DNA of 61,983 nt from Synechococcus sp. UW140 (GTDB taxonomy: Bacteria > Cyanobacteriota > Cyanobacteriia > PCC-6307 > Cyanobiaceae): positions 1-61,983 of the forward strand of contig NZ_UCOB01000021.1 in NCBI RefSeq assembly GCF_900474295.1, in the 5' to 3' direction. The position numbers were made by a program, and so were the translations under genes. Below, piece after piece: positions 54,194-61,983 of this stretch (within the stretch, counting starts at the first letter, position 1; every line of letters begins with the position of its first letter). Below the pieces are notes generated by a model. The model saw nothing but the letters and a program-made list of their open reading frames with translations. It was not told where the DNA came from and made no database searches.

Positions 54194-55594
54194 ATGACGC
54201 TCAGTTCACCGCCTGCACCCCAGAATTTGCCGGACTTGCCTTCGCTTCGAGGGCTGGTCGTCCATGGTGCAACCCGCGGGGAAGCCTGGCGTCGCAAGCA
54301 ACTGCAGACGATGCGCGCCCTGCTCGATCAACACGAGGGCGAGATCCTCGAGGCCCTGCGGGCAGATCTGGGCAAACCCACAACGGAAGGGATGGTGGAG
54401 GTGCTCGCCCTTCGGCAAGAGCTGCGGCTCTGTGACACGCAACTGCGCCGCTGGATGCGCCCACGCCGGGTCCCGGTCCCGCTACCGCTGCAACCGGGCA
54501 GGGCCGAAGTCATCCGCGAACCCCTCGGCTGCGTCCTGATCATTGGCCCCTGGAACTATCCCTTCCATCTCACCCTGCAACCACTGATCAGCGCCCTTGC
54601 AGCAGGCAACACCGCCGTGGTCAAGCCCTCAGAGCAGGCTCCAGCCACAGCTGCCCTCATCGAACGGCTGCTTGGCAGCGCCTTTGACCCTGAGGTGGTG
54701 CGGGTGGTGCAAGGCGACGGGTCCACAGCAGCTGCCCTGGTGGATCAGGGCTATGACCACATCTTCTTCACTGGCGGAGGCAGCATTGGTGCCAAGGTGA
54801 TGGCTGGAGCAGCAAGGCATCTCACACCGGTCACCCTGGAGCTGGGCGGCAAAAGCCCCGCGATCGTGCTGACAGGTGCTGATCTCGCCGTCACAGCACG
54901 ACGACTGATCTGGGGGAAAGGGCTGAATGCAGGCCAGACCTGCATCGCCCCCGACTACCTACTGGTTGAAGACAGCCTGCGGGATCCCCTGGTGAAAGCC
55001 CTTGCAGCGGCCCGAGTCGATCTCTATGGGACTGACCCAGTGGAATCAAGCGACCTCGGCCGGATCATCAACGACCGTCAGTATCAACGGCTAGAGGCTC
55101 TTCTCAATGGAGCCCGTGCCAATGGCCAGGTCCTGATCGGCGGCGAAAGCGATGCCAACAGCCGGCGAATCGCCCCAACCGTGCTGACGGTGAACACGCT
55201 TGAAGATCCGTTGATGCAAGAAGAACTGTTCGGACCGCTGCTACCGCTGATCGCTGTTCGCGATCTGGCCATGGCGATGGAACGGATCCGCCGCCTGCCC
55301 AAACCCTTGGCCCTCTATCTCTTTGGCGGGAAGCAGCATCAGCAGCACGAGCTGCTGATGGGCACCAGCTCAGGCGGTGTGTGCTTTAACGACGTGGTGA
55401 TGCAGGTGGGTATTCCAGACCTGCCCTTTGGTGGCGTGGGGCCCAGCGGGATGGGCAGCTACCACGGCGAAGCAGGCTTCCGCACCTTCTCCCACGAACG
55501 CTCCGTGCTGAGACGGCCATTTTTCCTCGATCTGCGCCTGCGCTACCCCCCCTACCGGCTGGGCCGGGATCTGATGCGACGCATCCTTGGCTGA
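54194..55594 (+). CDS. Class 3 aldehyde dehydrogenase
   Basis: About 466 residues. GPWNYPFHLTLQPLISALAAGN and LELGGKSPAIV are typical, and GQTCIAPDYLL carries the catalytic Cys. FFTGGGSIGAKV binds NAD(P). The length and motifs fit the fatty/aromatic aldehyde class 3 enzymes that lack a membrane anchor. The ATG at 54194 is chosen over a TTG at 54164. The LysM gene follows 57 bp downstream. Confidence 0.93.
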   Translation: MTLSSPPAPQNLPDLPSLRGLVVHGATRGEAWRRKQLQTMRALLDQHEGEILEALRADLGKPTTEGMVEVLALRQELRLCDTQLRRWMRPRRVPVPLPLQPGRAEVIREPLGCVLIIGPWNYPFHLTLQPLISALAAGNTAVVKPSEQAPATAALIERLLGSAFDPEVVRVVQGDGSTAAALVDQGYDHIFFTGGGSIGAKVMAGAARHLTPVTLELGGKSPAIVLTGADLAVTARRLIWGKGLNAGQTCIAPDYLLVEDSLRDPLVKALAAARVDLYGTDPVESSDLGRIINDRQYQRLEALLNGARANGQVLIGGESDANSRRIAPTVLTVNTLEDPLMQEELFGPLLPLIAVRDLAMAMERIRRLPKPLALYLFGGKQHQQHELLMGTSSGGVCFNDVVMQVGIPDLPFGGVGPSGMGSYHGEAGFRTFSHERSVLRRPFFLDLRLRYPPYRLGRDLMRRILG

Positions 55595-55651
55595 ATCGGG
55601 ACTGGCGCCCTTGCTGAAGCACCTTATGGTTTGCCAAGAGGAAATAAGAAC

Positions 55652-56752
55652 ATGCGCCGAGCCCTGTTTGCAGCCCTGGCCCTGACGGCCTTGATGCCGC
55701 TTCAGGCCCTCAGCGGCACTGTCACGGTGCGACGTGGAGACACCCTTTCCGACATTGCCGACCGTTACGGGGTGTCGGTGGGATCGCTGATGCGTTTGAA
55801 CGGATTGCGCAACTCCAATCATGTTGAAGCCGGGCAACGCCTCAGGGTGCCGGGCCCAACAGTCACAGCTGGGGCCGGCCGTCACACGGTGGCCCGTGGC
55901 GAAAGTCTGAGCACAATTGCCAGCCGTTATCGCGTCACCGAAAGAGATCTGATCACCCTCAACCATCTCCGCGATGCCAACCATGTTGAGGTGGGCCAAC
56001 GGCTCCGGCTGCCCAGCAATGCAGTACTGCCCCAACCCAAAGCAGCCAAAACCAAACCTGTGCCGGTCAATCCGGTTCCGAACGCCAGCAGCCACACCAT
56101 TGCGCGCGGCCAAACCCTGACCCAAATCGCCAAGGCTTACGAAGTCCCGGTTGCCTCCCTGGTGGACATCAATGGCCTCACTGATCCCAACAAGGTGAAG
56201 GTGGGCACCAAGCTGCTGCTGAGACAGGCACCCTCTGAGTCTGCCGCCAGCCTCAGCACCCAGTCGGTGATCGAACCCAGCCCCAGCAACAGCAACGCCA
56301 CCAGCAACCAAGCCATCAGCACCGGCGTAGCTCCAGCGCGGGATGAGGTCACCTCTGCAAGAGAAACAGCGAGCTCCTCTTCAGTTGAAGAGGCCTCCGT
56401 CACCAGCGCCAGCGCCAACGCTGCTGTGCAGCCGGCCACCACAGCCAGCAAATCCGACCTGATCGCCAAGGCCTCCACCAAGCCAACTGCATCGGTAGCC
56501 CCCAATCAGGCCGACTGGCGCAGCTATGGCCCACTGAAAGTGGACTGGAGCAACTGGCAGACCATGGCGGGCAGTGATGTAGCCCCAACCCTCAATGCTG
56601 ACGGCAAGCCCTTGTACATCGCTGTGAACTGCGGAGCGCGCAAGATCAACGTCACCGGAGCCAATGGCGCCTGGAAAACCTGGAATGCACCCCAAAACAA
56701 CTACGAGCAGGATCTTGTCAAGGACCGATGCCGCCAGGGAAGCGGCTCCTGA
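55652..56752 (+). CDS. Secreted LysM protein with three LysM repeats
   Basis: 366 residues. A signal peptide (MRRALFAALALTALMPLQALS) is followed by LysM repeats at about 23-67, 77-120 and 147-191, each with a GDTL/GESL/GQTL start and a VxxGxxL end. A Ser/Ala/Thr-rich linker leads to a C-terminal region of about 80 residues (WRSYGPLKVDWSNWQTM, YIAVNCGARKINV) that looks conserved. It should bind peptidoglycan in the periplasm. AGAGGA lies before the ATG at 55652. Confidence 0.9.
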   Translation: MRRALFAALALTALMPLQALSGTVTVRRGDTLSDIADRYGVSVGSLMRLNGLRNSNHVEAGQRLRVPGPTVTAGAGRHTVARGESLSTIASRYRVTERDLITLNHLRDANHVEVGQRLRLPSNAVLPQPKAAKTKPVPVNPVPNASSHTIARGQTLTQIAKAYEVPVASLVDINGLTDPNKVKVGTKLLLRQAPSESAASLSTQSVIEPSPSNSNATSNQAISTGVAPARDEVTSARETASSSSVEEASVTSASANAAVQPATTASKSDLIAKASTKPTASVAPNQADWRSYGPLKVDWSNWQTMAGSDVAPTLNADGKPLYIAVNCGARKINVTGANGAWKTWNAPQNNYEQDLVKDRCRQGSGS

Positions 56753-56764
56753 GACAGCCTGCGC

Positions 56765-58243
56765 TCAGGCGACGTAGTGCAGCGGCCAAGGCTGGCGCAG
56801 AAATCGTCGACCGCTGTCCCTTAAGAACAGCCTCTGGGCCCCGTCATTGCTCTCGCTGATCAACTCTTCCTGGACCATCCGCCTGGTCAACCATCCCCAG
56901 CGCAGAGGTTCAACCTCGGCAAGAGTGTCACTGAGACTGCGGAGATCAGTGCCATGGTCTTTCTCCAAGGCCTGCAGCACAGCAAGAGCCGCTTCCGACC
57001 AATCATCACGAGGGAGAGTCTCCTGACAACGGTCGCAACGACCGCAGGGCGCAGCCAGTTCGCCGACCGCTAGCAATAACGCCTGCTGGCGGCACATCTC
57101 ACCTTCCGCCACGGCTTCCATCCGTCGCAACTGCTGCTGCGCCAGTTCCACGCGACTGCGGTCCGCCTGCTGATCGGCCGACGCGTGGCGCAATGAAGCC
57201 TGCATCGCCCAACCGAGGCTGGTGCGATCACCCGGAGAGAACAGCACGATGCACTGAGCAGGGTGGCCATCACGGCCGGCCCGGCCAGATTCCTGGAGGT
57301 ACCCCTCGGGGGTTGCGGGCAGATCGAGATGGAGCACAAGCCCCACATCACCTCGATCAACGCCCATACCGAAGGCCACCGTGGCCACCAGTACAGGCCT
57401 CTCGGCCTCCAGGAAGTGGCAGAGCGCTTGCTGACGCCGCCCGGGCTCCAAACCGGCGTGATAGGGGATCGCCTCAACCCCATTGGCCTCCAGGCGAACG
57501 GCCCAGCGCTCCACCGATCGCCTGGTGCGTGCGTAGATCAACGAGGCACCACGGGAGTTGTCCAGCGCTTTCAGCACTTGATCCAACGGATCCTTGGGGC
57601 GTCGGCGCATCACGTAATGGAGATTGTCCCGCTGGGCAGAAGCCACCTGCACCAGAGGACGCTGGAGATCGAGCAGGCGAAGGATGTCGGCTCGCACCCG
57701 CGGCGCGGCGGTCGCGCTGAGCGCCACCACTGGCACACCCTCACAAAGGGCACGAACGTCGCCCAGACGTCGATAGTCGGGGCGGAAATCATGCCCCCAG
57801 GCACTGATGCAATGGGCTTCATCCACAGCCAGCGCCACAAGCCGACCTTGGGCATGCGTCTTGGCGATCAGCTCCCGGATCTGCGCCGACTGAAGCCGTT
57901 CTGGGGCGAGATAGAGCAAGCGGAGCTCGCCTTCCACCAAAGCACGACAGACCTGTTGGCGATGCTCCGGCAGTAACCCCGCATGCAGACAGGCGGCAGG
58001 AATGTCACGGCTGCGGAGTTGTCGAACCTGATCCTCCATCAAGGCGACCAGTGGTGAAATCACCAGCACCAACCCCTGCTTGACGAGTGCCGGCAGCTGA
58101 TAGCAAAGCGATTTACCACCACCGGTGGGCAGTACAGCCAGCGCATCCCTGCCAGCCAAGAGGGCTTCGATCACCGGCCGCTGGCCGGGCCGAAAATCAT
58201 CCCAGCCGTAGTGGTCATGCAGCGTCGCCAGCAGCGGATCCAA
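56765..58243 (-). CDS. recQ: RecQ family ATP-dependent DNA helicase
   Basis: 492 residues. Helicase motifs are AVLPTGGGKSLCYQLPAL (Walker A), VDEAHCISAWGHDFRP (motif II), ALSATAAPRVR (III) and QESGRAGRDG (VI). A zinc-binding CGRCDRCQ follows, then a winged-helix-like end, with no HRDC domain. It unwinds DNA 3' to 5' in recombination repair. It is convergent with the LysM gene. Confidence 0.92.
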   Translation of the reverse strand: MDPLLATLHDHYGWDDFRPGQRPVIEALLAGRDALAVLPTGGGKSLCYQLPALVKQGLVLVISPLVALMEDQVRQLRSRDIPAACLHAGLLPEHRQQVCRALVEGELRLLYLAPERLQSAQIRELIAKTHAQGRLVALAVDEAHCISAWGHDFRPDYRRLGDVRALCEGVPVVALSATAAPRVRADILRLLDLQRPLVQVASAQRDNLHYVMRRRPKDPLDQVLKALDNSRGASLIYARTRRSVERWAVRLEANGVEAIPYHAGLEPGRRQQALCHFLEAERPVLVATVAFGMGVDRGDVGLVLHLDLPATPEGYLQESGRAGRDGHPAQCIVLFSPGDRTSLGWAMQASLRHASADQQADRSRVELAQQQLRRMEAVAEGEMCRQQALLLAVGELAAPCGRCDRCQETLPRDDWSEAALAVLQALEKDHGTDLRSLSDTLAEVEPLRWGWLTRRMVQEELISESNDGAQRLFLRDSGRRFLRQPWPLHYVA

Positions 58244-58285
58244 ACCACACCAGCGATAGGGCCCTCAGCTTAACGGCCACTACAT

Positions 58286-59371
58286 CTAGGGGACCAACGG
58301 CGATTCCAGCTGCTCTGGCGACTCCTCAACCAATTGCAATCGCACCCGCTTGCCACCGGCCAGTTCACCTAACGAGACCCGCATGGTCGCGCCACTCAGG
58401 CTCTGCAGCGCCGAGAGCACATCGCGCAGGTAAGGAGTGCTGCTGCCGCTTTCGACCCACAGGCGCTCCTGCAGCCCCCCCAACCGACGCCAGGAGGTAT
58501 GCAACTTGAGAACCGCCGACTCAAGCGCTTGGGCCTGGCCAACGGCATCGGCCAGCAATCCAAGGGCATCCAGGCGCTGCGCCTCCTGCATGGCCTTCTC
58601 AAGGTCCAGCTCCCCCTGCTGGAAGGCACGCACGGCCACACCACTCTCGGTGGCCTTCGTGATCCAACGAGCTGTACTGGTGACATCCTTGATCCGGTCG
58701 AGTTCAGGCTCATCGCGCAGCACCTTGCGCAGATCCTCCTGCTGCAGTTCTGGCAGCTTTGCGAGCTCCTTCACGAGCGGAGCCACCACTCTGGGTGGCA
58801 ACAGATTTTGCTGGGTACGCTCGCGAATCTCCTCGGGCAGCAGGGGACTGGTCGCCGCCGTGAATTCATCGGTCAGCCTCCGCACCTGCTTGCGCGTGAT
58901 CTCCTGGCCCTCATTGGCAGCTTCTGAAATCATCAGCTGCACTTCCGGGGCCGCCTGCGCCGTTTCAAGGAAGGCCCGCTTGGAGAAATGGTTCACACTC
59001 TCTTGCTCGAGCATGCCGCCCCCGACCAGATCTTCGGCGGATTCAGCGAGCTGGATCAGGCTGTAGGCCCGGGTCTTGCTGATTTCACGCTCGCGTAACC
59101 ACTGCAGAAAGCCAGCACCACGCCCTTCGCCACCGCGTTTCTCACGATCGCGAACTGCCTTGAGGATGCGCCCCCTGAGGATCTCGGTCTGGAGGTCGAA
59201 ACGATCACAGACTGCCCAGGCCTGGTCCAGCTGCTCAAGGAACTCCAGCGTGCTGATGTCATCCCGCTCAGGATCAGGGAGATCCATCTGCAGCATGGGG
59301 GGCTCAGGACTGAGACTGGAACTCACAGCGGCATCAGAGATGGAGCTGGATGCTGCCACGGCGAACGACAT
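58286..59371 (-). CDS. Unknown cyanobacterial protein, helical, possibly DNA-binding
   Basis: 361 residues from the ATG at 59371. An ATG at 59425 would add 18. The family is not recognised. The N-terminal part is acidic ([23 protein letters not shown]), then [28 protein letters not shown] resembles a phage-type helix-turn-helix. A long helical region and a short beta-rich C-terminus ([20 protein letters not shown]) follow. It is divergent from psaE, with 71 bp between. Confidence 0.6.
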   Translation of the reverse strand: MSFAVAASSSISDAAVSSSLSPEPPMLQMDLPDPERDDISTLEFLEQLDQAWAVCDRFDLQTEILRGRILKAVRDREKRGGEGRGAGFLQWLREREISKTRAYSLIQLAESAEDLVGGGMLEQESVNHFSKRAFLETAQAAPEVQLMISEAANEGQEITRKQVRRLTDEFTAATSPLLPEEIRERTQQNLLPPRVVAPLVKELAKLPELQQEDLRKVLRDEPELDRIKDVTSTARWITKATESGVAVRAFQQGELDLEKAMQEAQRLDALGLLADAVGQAQALESAVLKLHTSWRRLGGLQERLWVESGSSTPYLRDVLSALQSLSGATMRVSLGELAGGKRVRLQLVEESPEQLESPLVP

Positions 59372-59442
59372 TGTGTGACGCTCACGGCGTGGGAGCACCC
59401 GCCCGGAGATATCGTCCCATTGCATCCCGTTCCTGCGCAGCG

Positions 59443-59652
59443 ATGGCGATCTCCCGAGGTGACAAGGTGCGCATCAAGCGCCCTGAGTCCTACTGGTTCA
59501 ACGATGTGGGCACTGTGGCCTCAATCGACAAATCCGGAATCCGTTACCCAGTTGTGGTTCGCTTTGAAAAGGTGAACTACAACGGCATCTCCGGCTCAGA
59601 AGGTGGCATCAACACCAACAACTTCGCTGAAGCTGAACTGGAAAAGGCCTGA
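59443..59652 (+). CDS. psaE: Photosystem I subunit IV (PsaE)
   Basis: 69 residues from the ATG at 59443, an SH3-like fold: [23 protein letters not shown], then [12 protein letters not shown] and [11 protein letters not shown]. PsaE sits on the stromal (cytoplasmic) side of photosystem I and aids ferredoxin reduction and cyclic flow. The upstream ATG in the same frame would overlap the divergent gene. mutM starts 5 bp downstream. Confidence 0.97.
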   Translation: MAISRGDKVRIKRPESYWFNDVGTVASIDKSGIRYPVVVRFEKVNYNGISGSEGGINTNNFAEAELEKA

Positions 59653-59657
59653 GGCCA

Positions 59658-60524
59658 TTGCCAGAACTGCCTGAAGTTGAGACGGTTCGCCGCGGATTGG
59701 CAGACCGTCTCAGTTCATTTCAGATTCACGATGTTGAAATCCTCCGGGACAGGGCCATTGCCAGTCCCGGAGGATCTTCTGTGTTCGCAGAAGGTCTCCG
59801 AGGAGCATGGGTCGGTCGGTGGCACCGACGCGGCAAATACCTCTATGCCGAACTGCACGACCACAGCGATGGCGACCAGACCGCCAGTCGAGGCCTTTGG
59901 GGCGTGCACCTGCGCATGACAGGCCAGTTTTTATGGCTGGATAGCGAACAGCAGCAGGAGCCCTGCCGCCATACACGAGTGCGCTTCTGGGACCCGAGCG
60001 GTGACGAACTGCGCTTTATTGACATGCGCAGCTTCGGCGAGATGTGGTGGGTTCCCCCCGAGTTGCCCGCTGAAGCAATCATCACCGGGCTGAAGAAGCT
60101 AGGGCCGGAACCCTTCAGCGACTCCTTCAATGGACGCTATTTAAAGCAACGACTAAAAGGCAGCAGCCGTTCGATCAAAGCGGCGTTACTGGATCAGAGC
60201 CTTGTGGCAGGAGCCGGCAATATCTACGCCGATGAAAGCCTTTTTGCAGCAGGAATCGATCCTCACACCACCGCCGGCTCACTCAACCGAGAGCAGCTCG
60301 ATCGGCTGTGCGACTGCTTGATCGCCGTACTCCAACAAAGCATCGGTGCAGGCGGCACCACGTTCAGCGATTTTCGAGACTTAGAAGGCGTGAATGGCAA
60401 CTACGGAGGCCAGGCAGCTGTCTACAGGCGAACAGGCAAGCCCTGCCACGTCTGTGGCACACCGATCCAGCGTGAGAAACTGGTGGGCAGAAGCACCCAC
60501 TGGTGCCCCAACTGTCAGCACTGA
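59658..60524 (+). CDS. mutM: Formamidopyrimidine-DNA glycosylase
   Basis: 288 residues from a TTG. The catalytic Pro must be residue 2 (exposed after Met removal), and the frame reads PELPEVETV right after this TTG, which fixes the start. It removes 8-oxoguanine and formamidopyrimidines. HLRMTGQF, SFGEMWW, LLDQSLVAGAGNIYADESLF, and the C-terminal zinc finger CHVCG to CPNC are present. It lies between psaE and mtnB on the same strand. Confidence 0.96.
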   Translation: MPELPEVETVRRGLADRLSSFQIHDVEILRDRAIASPGGSSVFAEGLRGAWVGRWHRRGKYLYAELHDHSDGDQTASRGLWGVHLRMTGQFLWLDSEQQQEPCRHTRVRFWDPSGDELRFIDMRSFGEMWWVPPELPAEAIITGLKKLGPEPFSDSFNGRYLKQRLKGSSRSIKAALLDQSLVAGAGNIYADESLFAAGIDPHTTAGSLNREQLDRLCDCLIAVLQQSIGAGGTTFSDFRDLEGVNGNYGGQAAVYRRTGKPCHVCGTPIQREKLVGRSTHWCPNCQH

Positions 60525-60559
60525 GATCAATCAGGGCTATCGCAAGCGAGACGCAGCCG

Positions 60560-61168
60560 GTGGTGACGCCCCATCAGGATCTGATTAAAGCCATTCAGGA
60601 TTTGCACCGGCGTGGATGGTGCGACGGCACAGGCGGAAATTTCAGCGTTGTCCTGCGCAAGCAGCCAACAACCCTGCTGATGGCACCAAGTGGAGTCGAC
60701 AAGGGCAGAGTCGAAGCAAACATGCTGATCGAAGTGAATCACAACGGAGAGGTGCTCAGCGGCCTGGGGAAGGCGAGTGCGGAAACGTTGATGCACCTAA
60801 CCATTGTCGAAACATGTGGCAGTGGTGCTGTGCTGCATACCCATTCGGCAAACGCAACGGTTGTGTCCAAACACGCAGTCAGCAAGGGATTCATCACTCT
60901 CGAGGGATGGGAAATGCTGAAGGGCCTCCGTGGCATCACCACCCACAACACCTGCATTGAGATACCGGTGATCGCCAATCATCAAGACCTCAAGATGATG
61001 TGCAAGCATGCTCAACCTTTGCTCGCCGATGCACCCTATGGCTTGCTTGTGGCTGGCCATGGCCTTTACGCTTGGGGCGAAACATTGCTCGAAGCAAGGC
61101 GTCATGTGGAAATCCTCGAGTTCCTACTAAAGCTGCACTGGAAAGAGCAATTGCTGAGGATGAGATGA
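60560..61168 (+). CDS. mtnB: Methylthioribulose-1-phosphate dehydratase
   Basis: About 202 residues, a class II aldolase fold. The GWCDGTGGNFSV segment, MAPSGVDKGRV, the zinc-binding HTHSANATVVSK and the later GHGLYAWG (third His) are family motifs. It dehydrates methylthioribulose 1-phosphate in methionine salvage. No ATG is available. GTG 60560 fits the family length, while GTG 60503 would overlap mutM. It overlaps mtnC by ATGA. Confidence 0.92.
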   Translation: MVTPHQDLIKAIQDLHRRGWCDGTGGNFSVVLRKQPTTLLMAPSGVDKGRVEANMLIEVNHNGEVLSGLGKASAETLMHLTIVETCGSGAVLHTHSANATVVSKHAVSKGFITLEGWEMLKGLRGITTHNTCIEIPVIANHQDLKMMCKHAQPLLADAPYGLLVAGHGLYAWGETLLEARRHVEILEFLLKLHWKEQLLRMR

Positions 61169-61920
61169 CTCAAACCACGCATCTACTACTCGATATCGAA
61201 GGCACAACATGCCCAATCAGCTTTGTGTCGTCTGTGCTATTCCCCTATGCAAAAAAGCAACTAGATCCCTACCTGATCTTGCATGGACACAACAAAGAAG
61301 TGCAGACTGTCATCACAGAAGCCTGGCAAGAATGGCGCATTGATCAAGACGAAACAAGCCAAAAGCTCTTACAGCAATCCCCAGCGGAAGAGGAAGACAC
61401 GGCCCATCAAGCCATCAGCAACTATTTTCAGCACCTCATCAGCATCGACAGGAAATCGACCAGCCTGAAGGATCTCCAGGGACGCATATGGGAACAGGGA
61501 TATCGAGATAGAGCGCTTCAAACCGAACTTTTCCCCGAAGCCCTGCAAGCACTTCGCAGCTGGAGAAGGACAGACTTAAAGCTTGCTGTGTATTCATCTG
61601 GCAGCATCAATGCCCAGAAACTGCTCTACCAATACACGCCAGAGGGAGACATCAGAGATCTATTCTGCGCTTGGTTTGACACCCATACCGGCCCCAAGAA
61701 GGCAAGTGGCTCTTACATCAACATCGCAAAGCAGCTCGGCATTCGCTCCAAGCAGATCACGTTTATCAGCGACAACAAGGCGGAGTGTGATGCAGCAGAG
61801 GAGGCAGGCCTAAGAACACTATTTAGCCTTCGAGACAACAACCCCGATCAGAATCCAGGTCAGCACTGCGTGATTCGGTCACTCAGCGAAGTGCTTTCAC
61901 AGCTACAACTGTCGAACTGA
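61165..61920 (+). CDS. mtnC: Enolase-phosphatase E1
   Basis: 251 residues, a HAD-superfamily enzyme: LLLDIEGTTCPISF (nucleophile Asp), VYSSGSINAQKLL, and FISDNKAECDAAEEAGL (motif IV). It enolises and then dephosphorylates diketo-methylthiopentyl phosphate to acireductone, the substrate of MtnD. The start overlaps the mtnB stop (ATGA), so the pair is co-translated. Confidence 0.95.
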   Translation: MTQTTHLLLDIEGTTCPISFVSSVLFPYAKKQLDPYLILHGHNKEVQTVITEAWQEWRIDQDETSQKLLQQSPAEEEDTAHQAISNYFQHLISIDRKSTSLKDLQGRIWEQGYRDRALQTELFPEALQALRSWRRTDLKLAVYSSGSINAQKLLYQYTPEGDIRDLFCAWFDTHTGPKKASGSYINIAKQLGIRSKQITFISDNKAECDAAEEAGLRTLFSLRDNNPDQNPGQHCVIRSLSEVLSQLQLSN

Positions 61921-61983
61921 GGCAAACTGCGCATCGCGTCGATGCGTGACGGCTGCGAGGCCATCCATCGCGTGGCCTGTTCC
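61903..61983 (-). CDS. 3' end of a convergent gene (partial)
   Basis: On the minus strand an open frame enters from the right edge and ends at TAG (61905-61903). The last residues read GTGHAMDGLAAVTHRRDAQF then ASVRQL, a natural-looking C-terminus. It would overlap the mtnC 3' end by 18 bp. The family is unknown, and the call rests only on composition. Confidence 0.4.
   Translation of the reverse strand, partial: GTGHAMDGLAAVTHRRDAQFASVRQL

Overview
The window comes from a GC-rich unicellular marine cyanobacterium, most likely a marine Synechococcus (picocyanobacterium). It carries psaE (photosystem I), pipX/pipY, lrtA, sepF, YlqD, DUF1823, DUF4079 and DUF3104 genes. Intergenic gaps are short, GTG and TTG starts are frequent, and coding is dense on both strands. 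The clade cannot be fixed from this sequence alone. No IS element, prophage, CRISPR array or rRNA was seen. There are two tRNA genes, Tyr(GTA) and Thr(GGT).

Layout. 1-8 kb: tail of a Tyr/Gln-rich protein, a DUF805 protein, a cystine lyase-like PLP enzyme, a membrane protein, murE, a glutaredoxin-like protein, yidD, a bacterial pentameric ligand-gated ion channel, a heme-binding DUF3365 protein, and rpsD. 8-14 kb: DUF3104, then a sulfur amino acid block (metB, a divergent second transsulfuration-type enzyme, cysK), then queA. 14-20 kb: a KimA-like potassium importer, then an AT-rich island with one 1000-residue phospholipase-like protein ending in a DUF4114-like domain. 20-32 kb: pdhC, ylqD, aas, lipB, lrtA, a deoC-like gene lacking the Schiff-base lysine, recO, an MFS permease, a GT4 glycosyltransferase, and the proC-sepF-pipY-pipX-ecfT-der string. 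34-40 kb: L,D-transpeptidase, DUF1823, a protein with a ribbon-helix-helix-like tail, dus, a BcsA-like glycosyltransferase, DUF4079, cobI and mtnD.

41-44 kb holds the most striking system, a three-gene Grr (triceptide-type) RiPP cassette: an orphan periplasmic binding protein (grrP), a secreted precursor with five aromatic-X-Asn triads spaced exactly eight residues apart (grrA), and a radical SAM/SPASM maturase (grrM) translationally coupled to the precursor. 44-46 kb is sparse and holds several tiny protein genes, two of them linked by a TGATG overlap.

46-62 kb: miaE, aroQ, two tRNAs, then a glycerol/oligosaccharide block in which glpK-glpD is flanked by a maltodextrin-type GH13 enzyme and trehalose synthase. 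It continues with an aldehyde dehydrogenase, a three-LysM protein, recQ, a conserved unknown divergent from psaE, mutM, and mtnB-mtnC of the methionine salvage pathway. mtnD of that pathway lies about 20 kb away.
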